Shown here one piece after another: positions 24,320 to 32,727 of a stretch of DNA of 64,000 nucleotides. How positions within the stretch are numbered: position 1 is the stretch's first letter; each line of letters opens with the position of its first letter. The notes beneath the pieces were generated by a model, which did no database searches, was not told where the DNA came from, and was given only the letters and a program-made list of their open reading frames with translations. Origin of the DNA: Corynebacterium incognita. Its GTDB lineage: Bacteria > Actinomycetota > Actinomycetes > Mycobacteriales > Mycobacteriaceae. Position numbers and translations under genes: made by a program. Location of the stretch: the NCBI RefSeq assembly GCF_014217255.1, contig NZ_CP059404.1:2046001-2110000 (forward strand), given 5' to 3'.

Positions 24320-25882
24320 ATGCTCGAGTTCTTTACAAACAACACCTTGATCGCGATATTCTTCGTTGTTGCGTTAGGCACATTCTTCGGTACCTTCAAG
24401 TTCGGTCCCATCCAGTTCGGAGCCGCCGGCGCATTGTTTGTGGGACTCGCCGCAGGCGCCTTCATCGCGCCTGACGGGGCGCACCTTTCCCTCCTGCAAA
24501 ACCTCGGCCTCGGGCTCTTCGTTTACCTCCTTGGGCTGGAAGCTGGCGAGGAATTCTTCAAAAGCGTCAAGAGCCAATTCGGGATGATGGCCATGTCCAT
24601 CGTGTCGGTACTCGTGGGCGCGGCCACGGCCGTCATCGCGGGAGGCCTGTTGGGCATTGGGCGTGAAGTCTCCGTCGGTGCGTTCGCTGGTTCCCTGACC
24701 TCCACCCCGTCGTTGTCTCTGGCCACGGCGTACACCGGGTCCGATGCCCCAGCGGTGGGCTACTCCATCGGCTATCCCACAGGCATCACCGTGGCCATCA
24801 TCTTGTCCATGCTCACCATCGGCAAGACATGGAAGGCAAAGCGCGATCAGGACGACTCCGCGGCACGGGAACTCGACGGCGTGCGCATTCGCGTCACGCA
24901 AGACATCTCCTTCCACGATCTGAACGAGCGCTTTGGCACCGACTACATCGTGGCCACCATCCGCCGCAACGGAAAATCTAAGGTGGCCAGCCCGTTCTTC
25001 GAGCTGCGCGCCGGGGACGAAATCTTCGCGGTGACTAATAAATCGCTTGAAGATGACCTGGTGGATGCCATCGGCGTGCGCATGAGTGGGCGGAGCTGGC
25101 GCCAGTCCGTGGTCACGGTGCAGCGGTTCGTGTTGTCCAACGAGGATATCGCGGGCAACACCATCGGCAATATCCCCATGTACGGCAACCACCGGGCGAA
25201 GATTATTCGGGTCAAGCGCGGCGATGAGATCCTCTTGGCCACTGACGACCTGTATCTTGCTTCGGGCGACGAGCTGGAAATGGTCCTGCCATCTGTGCGG
25301 TACGACGCCGTAGAGTCCTACGTGGGCAACTCCGTTCAGGCAGCCTCCGAACTGGATTGGGTGGCCACCGCAGTGGGATTGGCCGCGGGGTTCGCCTTGG
25401 CGATCGTTCCAATTCCCCTGCCCGGCGGTTCCATCTTTGAGTTGGGCGCGGCGGGCGGCCCGCTGATTGTAGGCCTCATCCTTGGCGCCGTACACCGCAC
25501 CGGACACCTGGCGTGGAAACTGCCCATGCCTGCGAACTACGCGGTGCGGCAGCTGGGTCTCATGCTGTTCTTGGCCGCCGTGGGTATCGCGTCGGGGCCC
25601 GCGTTTGCGTCCTCGGCATTCACCATGGACGGCCTCCTTACCGTTGCCGTTGCCGCCCTTACTGCGTTGCTCGGCTGTGGATCGCTCATGCTCATGCTGT
25701 ATTTCTATGGCCAGTCCTCGCCGCGCACCAACGGCGCCGTCGCCGGCTTCCTGGGACAGCCCGCAGTGCTGCAATACACGATGCAGAACTCCTCCGATTC
25801 CCGCATCATGACGGGCTATTCCGCGACCTTCGCTATCGCTCTCATCACGAAGATCATCGTCGTCCCCTTTATGCTGGTCTAG
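24320..25882 (+). CDS. AspT/YidE-family putative transporter with TrkA-C domains
   Basis: A 520-aa membrane protein of the aspartate:alanine exchanger family. Two membrane blocks (about residues 8-165 and 355-520) flank a cytoplasmic region with two TrkA-C-like domains ('VASPFFELRAGDEIFAV' and 'RVKRGDEILLATDDLYLASG'). 'SLTSTPSLSLATAYTG' and the C-terminal 'PAVLQYTMQNSSDSRIMTGY' mirror the conserved G-x-(T/S)-(N/S)-TP motifs of the duplicated transport domain. The substrate is unknown; in AspT it is aspartate/alanine. It is preceded by a 200-base leader in which no gene or clear motif is seen. Confidence 0.88.
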   Translation: MLEFFTNNTLIAIFFVVALGTFFGTFKFGPIQFGAAGALFVGLAAGAFIAPDGAHLSLLQNLGLGLFVYLLGLEAGEEFFKSVKSQFGMMAMSIVSVLVGAATAVIAGGLLGIGREVSVGAFAGSLTSTPSLSLATAYTGSDAPAVGYSIGYPTGITVAIILSMLTIGKTWKAKRDQDDSAARELDGVRIRVTQDISFHDLNERFGTDYIVATIRRNGKSKVASPFFELRAGDEIFAVTNKSLEDDLVDAIGVRMSGRSWRQSVVTVQRFVLSNEDIAGNTIGNIPMYGNHRAKIIRVKRGDEILLATDDLYLASGDELEMVLPSVRYDAVESYVGNSVQAASELDWVATAVGLAAGFALAIVPIPLPGGSIFELGAAGGPLIVGLILGAVHRTGHLAWKLPMPANYAVRQLGLMLFLAAVGIASGPAFASSAFTMDGLLTVAVAALTALLGCGSLMLMLYFYGQSSPRTNGAVAGFLGQPAVLQYTMQNSSDSRIMTGYSATFAIALITKIIVVPFMLV

Positions 25883-25912
25883 CGGGAAGCGGAAAGCAGC
25901 ATTCCGAGCTGG

Positions 25913-26809
25913 CTAGTTGGTGTTTCCGTTTCCCTTGTTCTGGGGGAGGTCGTTGGCAAAAGATTCCGCAGATAGCGTCACGCCCCAGTCGCCATCCGGA
26001 TTATGGAGACCATAGGTGCCGCTGTGGGGTCGAGAGTGTTCGTTTGCGAGAGTCTCGTCGTTGAATTCTTCGTCTCCAGCGTCGGGCGAGGAGTGAGACG
26101 AGGCCGGAGGTGAAGGCAGCGGCGGGGCAGTGAAATCTGCGGATCGGCGTGCTTCGTCCATTTCGTTGGAAACGACGATAACCAGTTCGTCGTCGGTGAT
26201 GAAAGCGAACGCATACAACTCGTGGTGCTCGTCGAAGGCCCGCTCGAGGGTAGGGGTCAATGAGACAGTGCCCCACACTGTGTCGTCGACAAGCACGACG
26301 GCCCCGCTGCCGCTGTCGCCGTCGCGCTGAAGTTGTGCCACGTGGGACGTGCCGGAAAGTGCGGCGAGGTCTGCCTCGGAGATGTCCTCGCTGGCCGCGG
26401 TGTCCACTGTCACTAACTTCGCCGCGTGTGGAGTTGCGGCAAGGACCGTGCGACCGCCGTGGTCGCCGTGAGCGACCTCCATACCGGGTGGGGGAAGGAT
26501 GACACCGACGTGCAGGTTGTCCGCTGCGATGGTCACCATCGCGAAAACCTCCGGGCTGAGGAGCTGCCGTTGGCACTGCTGAAAACCTGGGTAGGACTCA
26601 GCGGCCTCAGCATCGAGGACACCTAGCACCCCCACCTGGGCGCGCACCTTCCAGCCACCAGTGAGAGGGTGCGGTTGGAGCACCGCGCGCACGATGCGCG
26701 GGGCGTCGGGAAGCGCGCCCACGCTCAACGCAACGGCCGCAGACGGCGAGGTCAGCGGCACAAAAACCCCCAAAGGTAGGGGCGGGGTGGGGACGGGGTA
26801 CTTCTGCAT
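25913..26809 (-). CDS. Uncharacterised protein
   Basis: A 298-aa protein without recognised family. The first ~190 residues look like a folded alternating alpha/beta domain ('GWKVRAQVGVLGVLDAE', 'FAMVTIAADNLHVGVILPPP', 'GAVVLVDDTVWGTVSLTP', 'LYAFAFITDDELVIVVSNEM'). The last ~75 residues are acidic, rich in Ser/Pro/Asp/His, and likely disordered. No signal peptide or membrane segment. It lies convergent to the YidE-like gene and divergent from the BCCT gene, so it is a single-gene unit. Confidence 0.7.
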   Translation of the reverse strand: MQKYPVPTPPLPLGVFVPLTSPSAAVALSVGALPDAPRIVRAVLQPHPLTGGWKVRAQVGVLGVLDAEAAESYPGFQQCQRQLLSPEVFAMVTIAADNLHVGVILPPPGMEVAHGDHGGRTVLAATPHAAKLVTVDTAASEDISEADLAALSGTSHVAQLQRDGDSGSGAVVLVDDTVWGTVSLTPTLERAFDEHHELYAFAFITDDELVIVVSNEMDEARRSADFTAPPLPSPPASSHSSPDAGDEEFNDETLANEHSRPHSGTYGLHNPDGDWGVTLSAESFANDLPQNKGNGNTN

Positions 26810-26970
26810 GGCTCTAGCCTATCGCAGGTGGTCTGTGCGGTCCGGTACCCACCGTAACGGGGAACTTAGTGACACGCGCCACCCCCAGGTGCGTTAAGTT
26901 GAGAGGGAGCCTTTCAAGAATTTTCCAGAATTTCCGATTGCAGCTAAGGAGTAGAGGCATCTCTTCTTCG

Positions 26971-28929
26971 ATGAAGAACGATCCCAGCAAGAACTCATCA
27001 CAACAATCGCCGCAGGGCACGGACGAAGAGGTGGAGGTTGCCCGCAGTCGGCGGACCTGGTGGAAATCATATCCGCACAACGCACACCCCGCGCTGGTGC
27101 CTGGTGTGTCTATCGAAGATCAACGCGTGCGTTATGGGATTGATAAACCCATTACTTTTGTCGTGGGTGGTCTGATCCTCGCATTCATCGCATGGGGCGT
27201 GGCAGCACCGCAACAGGTATTCGATGTCTCGTCCGTGGCACTCAACTGGGTCATGGTGAACTTGGGCTGGCTGTTTACCATCCTGGCCGCCGGTCTCATG
27301 GTGCTGTTGCTCATCATCGCGTTCAGCCGCTTCGGGCGCATCCCGCTGGGGTTGGACGGCGAGGAGCCGGAGTATTCCACGTCGTCCTGGGCGGCGATGT
27401 TATTCGGCGCGGGCATTGGTATCGGCATCATTTTCTTCGGACCATTCGAACCGATTAGTTACTATCTGTCGCCACGCCCCGGCGCCTATGAGGCGGCGTC
27501 GGATGAGGCGGTCATGGGGGCAATGGCCCAAGCGGCGATGCACTGGGGCATTAACGCGTGGGCCATTTACGGCATCGTCGGCCTCTGCGTGGCGTACGTG
27601 TCCTACCGCCGCGGCCGTGTGCCGCTGATGAGCTCCATCCTCATGCCATTGTTCGGTAATAAGGGCAACGACCACTGGTCGGCTCGTGTGATCGACGGTC
27701 TGGCGATCATCGCGACGTTGTTCGGCACCGCCGCCACATTGGGCATTGGTGCCCTCCAGATCTCGCAGGGCGTCAAAGTGGTCGCCGGCTGGGATGAGAC
27801 CACCAATACCCTCGCGCTCATCATCATCGGTGTGCTGACCATCGGCACAATCATGTCCGCGGTCTCCGGCGTGGCTAAAGGTATTCGCTGGCTCTCCAAT
27901 ATCAACCTGGTGCTCGCCCTAGGCATCGCCGTGTTCTTCTTCGTGGTGGGGCCAACGGCATTCCTCGTCAACGTGATCCCAGGCGTCATCATCCAGTACA
28001 TGTCAGATATTCCGGACATGCTGGCGGCCAACATGGGCCAAGGCGAAGAGATGCAGGCCTTCTTGTCCGCATGGACTACCTTCTACTGGGCTTGGTGGGT
28101 GTCCTGGGCGCCTTTCGTCGGCGTGTTCGTGGCCAAGATTTCCCGCGGCCGCACGATCCGCCAATTCATTCTGGGCGTGCTCTTTATCCCGTCTGCGATC
28201 ATCGTCGGCGCGTTCGCCATCCTGGGTGGCACGACCATTTGGTTGCAGCGCGAAACGTCCGCGGTTGCCCCGGACAACACCATCGATTCGCTGCCGCCCG
28301 CACCTGAAATCTTCTTCCGTGTGTTGGAGCACTTCCCAGGCGCAGAGATCATGGCGCCCATCGTCATCGTGATGCTGGCCATATTCTTTATCACCACCTC
28401 GGATTCTGCCTCCTTGGTCAACTCGCAGTTGTCCCAGAAGGGCAACCCGAACCCCAACCCGTGGGTCACCACTTTCTGGGTACTGTGCATGGCCGGAATC
28501 GCCGTCGTTATCTTGCTCACCGGCGGACAAAACGCCCTGCAGGGCTTGCAGAACCTCATCACCATTACGGCGTTGCCTTTCGCCGCTATCATCGTACTGA
28601 TGTGCGTGGCACTTGTTCGCGAGTTGCGCAATGATCCGATGAGCATCCGGCAGTACTACGAAAAGCAGGCACTTGCTAACGCCGTGGTGAAGGGCGTGCG
28701 CAAGCACGGCGACGACTTCGCCATCACAGTGGAGCCCACGGATTCAGAGTCTGATTACGCCACGGGCGCGGAGTTCGATTCCACCGCGGATGAGGTCACC
28801 GAGTGGTACGTGCGCACAGATGAGGACGGACGCGAACTGGGCTATGACTACCAGTCCAACGAATACGTCGAACCCGGCACCGAACCTAACCCCGCGATCG
28901 AGCCCACCGATAAACACGCGGAATCATAA
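26971..28929 (+). CDS. BCCT-family compatible-solute transporter
   Basis: Sodium- or proton-coupled uptake of betaine, ectoine, proline or similar solutes. Twelve helices follow an ~80-residue cytoplasmic N-terminus. Family motifs include 'GAGIGIGIIFFGPFEP', 'MHWGINAWAIYGIVGL' (aromatic box helix) and 'FYWAWWVSWAPFVGVFVAKI' (W-W-x-S-W-x-P-F-V-G). The long acidic C-terminus ('EWYVRTDEDGRELGYDY') resembles corynebacterial osmoregulated carriers such as LcoP/EctP, which I cannot separate by eye. ATG 26971 is preferred because the region before it is not conserved, but the AAGGAG at 26946 is 19 bases away. Its 3' end overlaps the convergent ClC gene by 44 bases. Confidence 0.92.
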   Translation: MKNDPSKNSSQQSPQGTDEEVEVARSRRTWWKSYPHNAHPALVPGVSIEDQRVRYGIDKPITFVVGGLILAFIAWGVAAPQQVFDVSSVALNWVMVNLGWLFTILAAGLMVLLLIIAFSRFGRIPLGLDGEEPEYSTSSWAAMLFGAGIGIGIIFFGPFEPISYYLSPRPGAYEAASDEAVMGAMAQAAMHWGINAWAIYGIVGLCVAYVSYRRGRVPLMSSILMPLFGNKGNDHWSARVIDGLAIIATLFGTAATLGIGALQISQGVKVVAGWDETTNTLALIIIGVLTIGTIMSAVSGVAKGIRWLSNINLVLALGIAVFFFVVGPTAFLVNVIPGVIIQYMSDIPDMLAANMGQGEEMQAFLSAWTTFYWAWWVSWAPFVGVFVAKISRGRTIRQFILGVLFIPSAIIVGAFAILGGTTIWLQRETSAVAPDNTIDSLPPAPEIFFRVLEHFPGAEIMAPIVIVMLAIFFITTSDSASLVNSQLSQKGNPNPNPWVTTFWVLCMAGIAVVILLTGGQNALQGLQNLITITALPFAAIIVLMCVALVRELRNDPMSIRQYYEKQALANAVVKGVRKHGDDFAITVEPTDSESDYATGAEFDSTADEVTEWYVRTDEDGRELGYDYQSNEYVEPGTEPNPAIEPTDKHAES

Positions 28930-30154
28930 TCGCCCAATAGCGCGCTAGCAAGGCCGCTGCCAACAAGAAGGGGAGCGTCCACGCCTCCGGGGTGGTGAGC
29001 TCCCAGGTGATGAACGCGGCGAAGAACGGAGCACGCTGGACCACCGCGAGGACTGCGGAAGCACCGATGAGGGCGAAGACCGCCAGAGTGATGCCGTAGT
29101 CCGGGCTCAGCCACCCCGCCTTGTTGAGCAATAGCGCTACGCAGCCGCCTAACGACGCTCCCGTGGCCAAGGCCGGGGTTAAGGTTCCGCCCACCGCGCC
29201 CGCGCGCAGACACAGCACGGTGGCTGCCGGCTTGAGGAGCAGCAGGACGAGGAAGACCTGCCAGGTTCCCGATTCGGAGAAGCCGAGCTCTAGAATCTTG
29301 AAACCATTGCCGGTGATTTCCGGCAGCGCGATGGAGAGCGCGCCCACCATGGCGGTCGCGGCACCCACGGTCAGCGGCAGGAGCCAGTAGCGGTGGGGTT
29401 GGTGCTGAACAGCATGGTGTGCCGCGCGGCGGAAGGATTCTCCCACCGCCCACGCCAGGGGTGCGATGACGATGACCCATGCCAAAGCCCAGGCGATGAA
29501 ACGCAGTGACGGCAGCGCTTCCGGGAAGTCGTACACCGCCCGCCAACCGATGACCGGCCACGTGGTAGCGGTGGCTACCAGTGACATTGTGATAGCCACG
29601 ATGATAGACCGCAGCGAACGGGTGAGACCAAGGACTTCGAGGGAAAACAGCGCGCCTGCCAGCGGCACGTTGTATACTGCGCCCAGGCCCGCCCCGGCTG
29701 CGGAAGCCAAGAGTATCGCGCGGTCGTCCGGGCCGAGCGGGGTGAACGTGCCCATGCGATCGGTGAGCGCGGCTGCGGATTGCCGCGGCGCGTTCTCGCG
29801 GCCTAGCGACGCCCCGGCACCGACCACGGTGAGTTGTAAGAAGGCGTCGACAAGCGTGCGGTTAATGGGCAGCAATTCCTGCCGCGCCAAGCTTTTGTTG
29901 ACTGTACGGACTTCACCGGTGGCGCGCAGCGCCCACCATCCCAGGCCCGCGACGACGCCGCCGACTGCCGGCGCAGCGATGGTCCGGGCCCAGGACATTT
30001 CGTCGACGCGAGCGACGGACTCAATGGCGTGGATGAACACGGTCATCGCCATGCCAACGAGACCGGCGAGGACCCCGCCCACAACTGCCAAGAGCGCCAC
30101 CAACAACGTGTGCCGTAGCGGCCGTGGTTCGTTGCTGGTAGCGCGTGATGACAT
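28886..30154 (-). CDS. ClC-family chloride channel/antiporter
   Basis: A 422-aa membrane protein of the ClC family with ~10-12 helices. The selectivity segments are recognisable but altered: 'GAGASLGRENAP' in place of G-K/R-E-G-P, and 'GAVGGTLTPALATGASLGG' in place of G-x-F-x-P. The gating glutamate (GREN) is kept, while the following glycine is Asn. No C-terminal CBS domains. AGGAGACTAC precedes the ATG. It follows the DUF808 gene by 15 bases, so the two are an operon, and its 3' end overlaps the BCCT gene on the other strand. Confidence 0.87.
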   Translation of the reverse strand: MSSRATSNEPRPLRHTLLVALLAVVGGVLAGLVGMAMTVFIHAIESVARVDEMSWARTIAAPAVGGVVAGLGWWALRATGEVRTVNKSLARQELLPINRTLVDAFLQLTVVGAGASLGRENAPRQSAAALTDRMGTFTPLGPDDRAILLASAAGAGLGAVYNVPLAGALFSLEVLGLTRSLRSIIVAITMSLVATATTWPVIGWRAVYDFPEALPSLRFIAWALAWVIVIAPLAWAVGESFRRAAHHAVQHQPHRYWLLPLTVGAATAMVGALSIALPEITGNGFKILELGFSESGTWQVFLVLLLLKPAATVLCLRAGAVGGTLTPALATGASLGGCVALLLNKAGWLSPDYGITLAVFALIGASAVLAVVQRAPFFAAFITWELTTPEAWTLPFLLAAALLARYWAIMIPRVYRWARSRG

Positions 30155-30169
30155 GTAGTCTCCTGTGCC

Positions 30170-31114
30170 TTAGGCAGCGGCGGAGGACTCAGTGGACTTC
30201 TTGGGCAGCAGTGGCGTGACCAGCTTTACGACGCCCACCACGACGAGGCCGACGATGAAGCCAACGACCATGGCCAGGGCGGTGTCGACTAGCCAAGCCA
30301 AGATCCCCGCCGGAACGGCGGCGGCCATGTCGTGGATGAATTGATAAGGCTGATTGATGCCAAACTCGTGCAGGCCGTTGTACACGATGTGCCCGCCGAC
30401 CCACAGCATGGCGGCCGTGCCGATGATGCCGATGGCGCTCAGCACATAGGGCATGCCTTTGACCAGTGCGGGGCCGAGCTTGGATGAAGGGTTCTTTTCG
30501 GTCATTTTGAGGCCGATGTCATCAATTTTGACCAGCAGGCCCACGGCGCCGTACACGGCGAAGGTGATGCCGATACCGACCGCGATGAGAACGGCCGCGC
30601 GCATCCAGAATGACTCCGCCGCGATCTCGTTGAGGGAAATAACCATGATCTCCGCGGAGAGGATGAGGTCAGTAGTAATGGCGGAGTTGACGAGGCGCTT
30701 TTCAGCTTCCTCTGGGGTCTCATCGATGACCTGCTTTTCCTCTGCCTGCTCGTCATGGGACAGGAGCTTGTGCAGTATCTTCTCGGCGCCCTCGAAACAC
30801 AAGAAGGCGCCGCCACACATGAGGATCGGTGTCAGCGCCCAGGGCGCCAGCCACGACAACAAGAGCGCGATGGGCAAAATGATGATGAGTTTGTTGCGCA
30901 GCGAACCCTTGGTGATCTTCCAGATCATGGGCAGCTCGCGCGCGGGATTCACCCCTGAGACGTACTGCGGAGTGACGGCTGCGTCGTCCACGACCACGCC
31001 GGCAGCCTTCACCGAGGTCTTACCCGCGAGCACACCGACGTCGTCGATGCTGGCCGCTGCCGATCTAGCGATGACTGCGACGTCATCAAGCACTGCCAAA
31101 AGCCCACCCGGCAT
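30170..31114 (-). CDS. DUF808 (YedI-like) membrane protein
   Basis: A 314-aa protein of the DUF808 family: the N-terminus 'MPGGLLAVLDDVAVIARSAA', then 'AGVVVDDAAVTPQYVSG', several membrane helices, and the signature 'GAFLCFEGAEKILHKLL' followed by an acidic loop. The C-terminal helix pair 'MVVGFIVGLVVVGVVKLV' closes it. Function is unknown across the family. A GGGAG site precedes the ATG. It is the first gene of a two-gene unit with the ClC channel. Confidence 0.9.
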   Translation of the reverse strand: MPGGLLAVLDDVAVIARSAAASIDDVGVLAGKTSVKAAGVVVDDAAVTPQYVSGVNPARELPMIWKITKGSLRNKLIIILPIALLLSWLAPWALTPILMCGGAFLCFEGAEKILHKLLSHDEQAEEKQVIDETPEEAEKRLVNSAITTDLILSAEIMVISLNEIAAESFWMRAAVLIAVGIGITFAVYGAVGLLVKIDDIGLKMTEKNPSSKLGPALVKGMPYVLSAIGIIGTAAMLWVGGHIVYNGLHEFGINQPYQFIHDMAAAVPAGILAWLVDTALAMVVGFIVGLVVVGVVKLVTPLLPKKSTESSAAA

Positions 31115-31179
31115 ATTTTTCTCCCTTAGTAGCGGTGAAGTCTCGTTACACTCTAGCGGGAAATGCTACTTTGCTCCCG

Positions 31180-31722
31180 CTACCGCGCACCCGCTGGCGC
31201 CAGTTCAACCTCAGCCGCCCAGGTTAGTTTGATTCCCTTGGACTGAAGCCAGGCGGTGACGTCGTCAGCGTTGCGGGTGATGCCCTCGACGGCGGACAGC
31301 GTGGTTTCGATGGCCAGTTCCGTATCCTCGGCGGAGATGAGTCCAGCGGAGGTGGCGGCTGACAGCTCGTCGATGTCCATCACGGAAATGGGGGAACCCG
31401 TTAGCGATACCAAATCGACGTACAGGTCGCGGGTGTGCCAGGTATCTCCGTCGCGGGTGATAGCGGCGACGTCGATGTAGAAATCCTGTTCTTTTTCCGC
31501 GCCCTCGCGGAAGTGGAAGATGTTGACCCGCAGGTTGAGCTCGGGGAGAAGCCACGATTCGAGGTAGCCGAAATCGGGGTGGTCGGCGCCGCGGCCCATG
31601 TACAGGCCAAAGTCCGTCTCTGTAAACGTGTCGACGACGCGCTTAAATCCCTTCGGATCGACGTTGATGTCACGATCGGTGTCAAACGATTCCTGCTTGA
31701 CCGGGTGCAAGTCAACGGACAT
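31180..31722 (-). CDS. DUF402-family protein
   Basis: A 180-aa cytoplasmic protein of the DUF402/FomD-like family, whose characterised members are nucleoside diphosphate or cytidylyl phosphatases. Conserved features seen are 'ESWLLPELNLRVNIFHFREG', 'QDFYIDVAAITRDGDTWHTR' and 'LYVDLVSLTG', where Asp residues in D-L-Y-x-D-L bind metal. It follows a secreted-protein gene after nine bases and is probably co-transcribed with it. The substrate cannot be inferred. Confidence 0.85.
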   Translation of the reverse strand: MSVDLHPVKQESFDTDRDINVDPKGFKRVVDTFTETDFGLYMGRGADHPDFGYLESWLLPELNLRVNIFHFREGAEKEQDFYIDVAAITRDGDTWHTRDLYVDLVSLTGSPISVMDIDELSAATSAGLISAEDTELAIETTLSAVEGITRNADDVTAWLQSKGIKLTWAAEVELAPAGAR

Positions 31723-31731
31723 GTCGCCTCC

Positions 31732-32490
31732 CTATTTAACGTCCACGACGGTGGCGGTGGGAACGAAGCTGCAGGCAGTGGACTTGGTTTTCACAGTGCC
31801 GGAGAGGAACGCCACGACGGTGCCCTTGCCGGTCTTCGCCGTGCCGGATATGGTGGCGGGGCCGTCCGGATTAATACCATTGTTGCGCAGCGGGGTGGCG
31901 CCGGTCTTCAAGGTGTCCAGGTTGACCCAGTGGACGAACATCTTGCCCTGTTTCTTCGCGGCGGGGTCGGTGCCCAGCGCGGTGAAGAGGAATACCGTCT
32001 CGCCGGAGCGTGCGCCCGGCGCCGGAATCTTGGTGGGGCCGGGCACGGCGATGGCAGAGCCGATCGAGTCGCCGCGGCCGTCGATGCAGCGGCCAGACAC
32101 GGTGGGCCAGTAGAACTGGGTCACTTCCGGACCGCCCTTTAGTGGGCTGAGCTCCGGGCCACCTTTGCCCTCGCCGGAATAAAACGCGAGTGCGGAGAGG
32201 ATGGCATTGCGCGCGTCCTTAGGCATCCACGGCTGATAGGCGAAGTCGCGTACCTGCTTCTGAGTGTGCGGGGTGGGGCGTCCGTAACGGTCCAGGATGT
32301 TGAGGTCGGAGGACAGCTTTTGGGTGCCGTCCTTAATGGAGGAGGTGGCGGCGCCTGCCGACGACCCCGTGGGAGTGGCGGCGGAGGCCGGAGCCAGGGT
32401 AGCGGTAGTCAACCCAATGGTGGCAGCGATTGCTGCCGCCACCTTGAGCGAGGTGCGTAACGGGGATCCCGCGGTGCGTTGTACGGCCAC
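31732..32490 (-). CDS. Secreted protein of unknown function
   Basis: An exported ~250-aa protein. GTG 32490 gives a signal peptide: basic 'VQRTAGSPLRTSLK', hydrophobic 'VAAAIAATIGLTTATLAPAS' and a cleavage site near 'ASA-AT'. Another in-frame ATG at 32547 would put 19 unlikely residues in front. The mature part includes 'TVSGRCIDGRGDSIGSA' and 'GSGKGTVVAF'-like strands (seen as 'KTGKGTVVAFLSGTV'). No family recognised. An inverted repeat CTTGT / ACAAG (32534-32548) lies upstream and could be an operator. Confidence 0.75.
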   Translation of the reverse strand: MAVQRTAGSPLRTSLKVAAAIAATIGLTTATLAPASAATPTGSSAGAATSSIKDGTQKLSSDLNILDRYGRPTPHTQKQVRDFAYQPWMPKDARNAILSALAFYSGEGKGGPELSPLKGGPEVTQFYWPTVSGRCIDGRGDSIGSAIAVPGPTKIPAPGARSGETVFLFTALGTDPAAKKQGKMFVHWVNLDTLKTGATPLRNNGINPDGPATISGTAKTGKGTVVAFLSGTVKTKSTACSFVPTATVVDVK

Positions 32491-32727
32491 TGTTTTCTGA
32501 CTCCATTGTCGACGGTTGGGTGCAGAGAGATCACTTGTTTCACACAAGTCACATCTTTAACAAGAGTAACAATAGTGATTTGTCACGCACAGTCAACCCC
32601 AACGGCTGTACTGCCAAGAAAAAGTCCTCGCCGCAACGCCGCGATAGTGCAGATGTCCAGCAAGGGGAGTAACGTGGGGTACCGCTTAAAATTCTTATGT
32701 CTTCCATCTATAGAGGAGTACCCCTTC

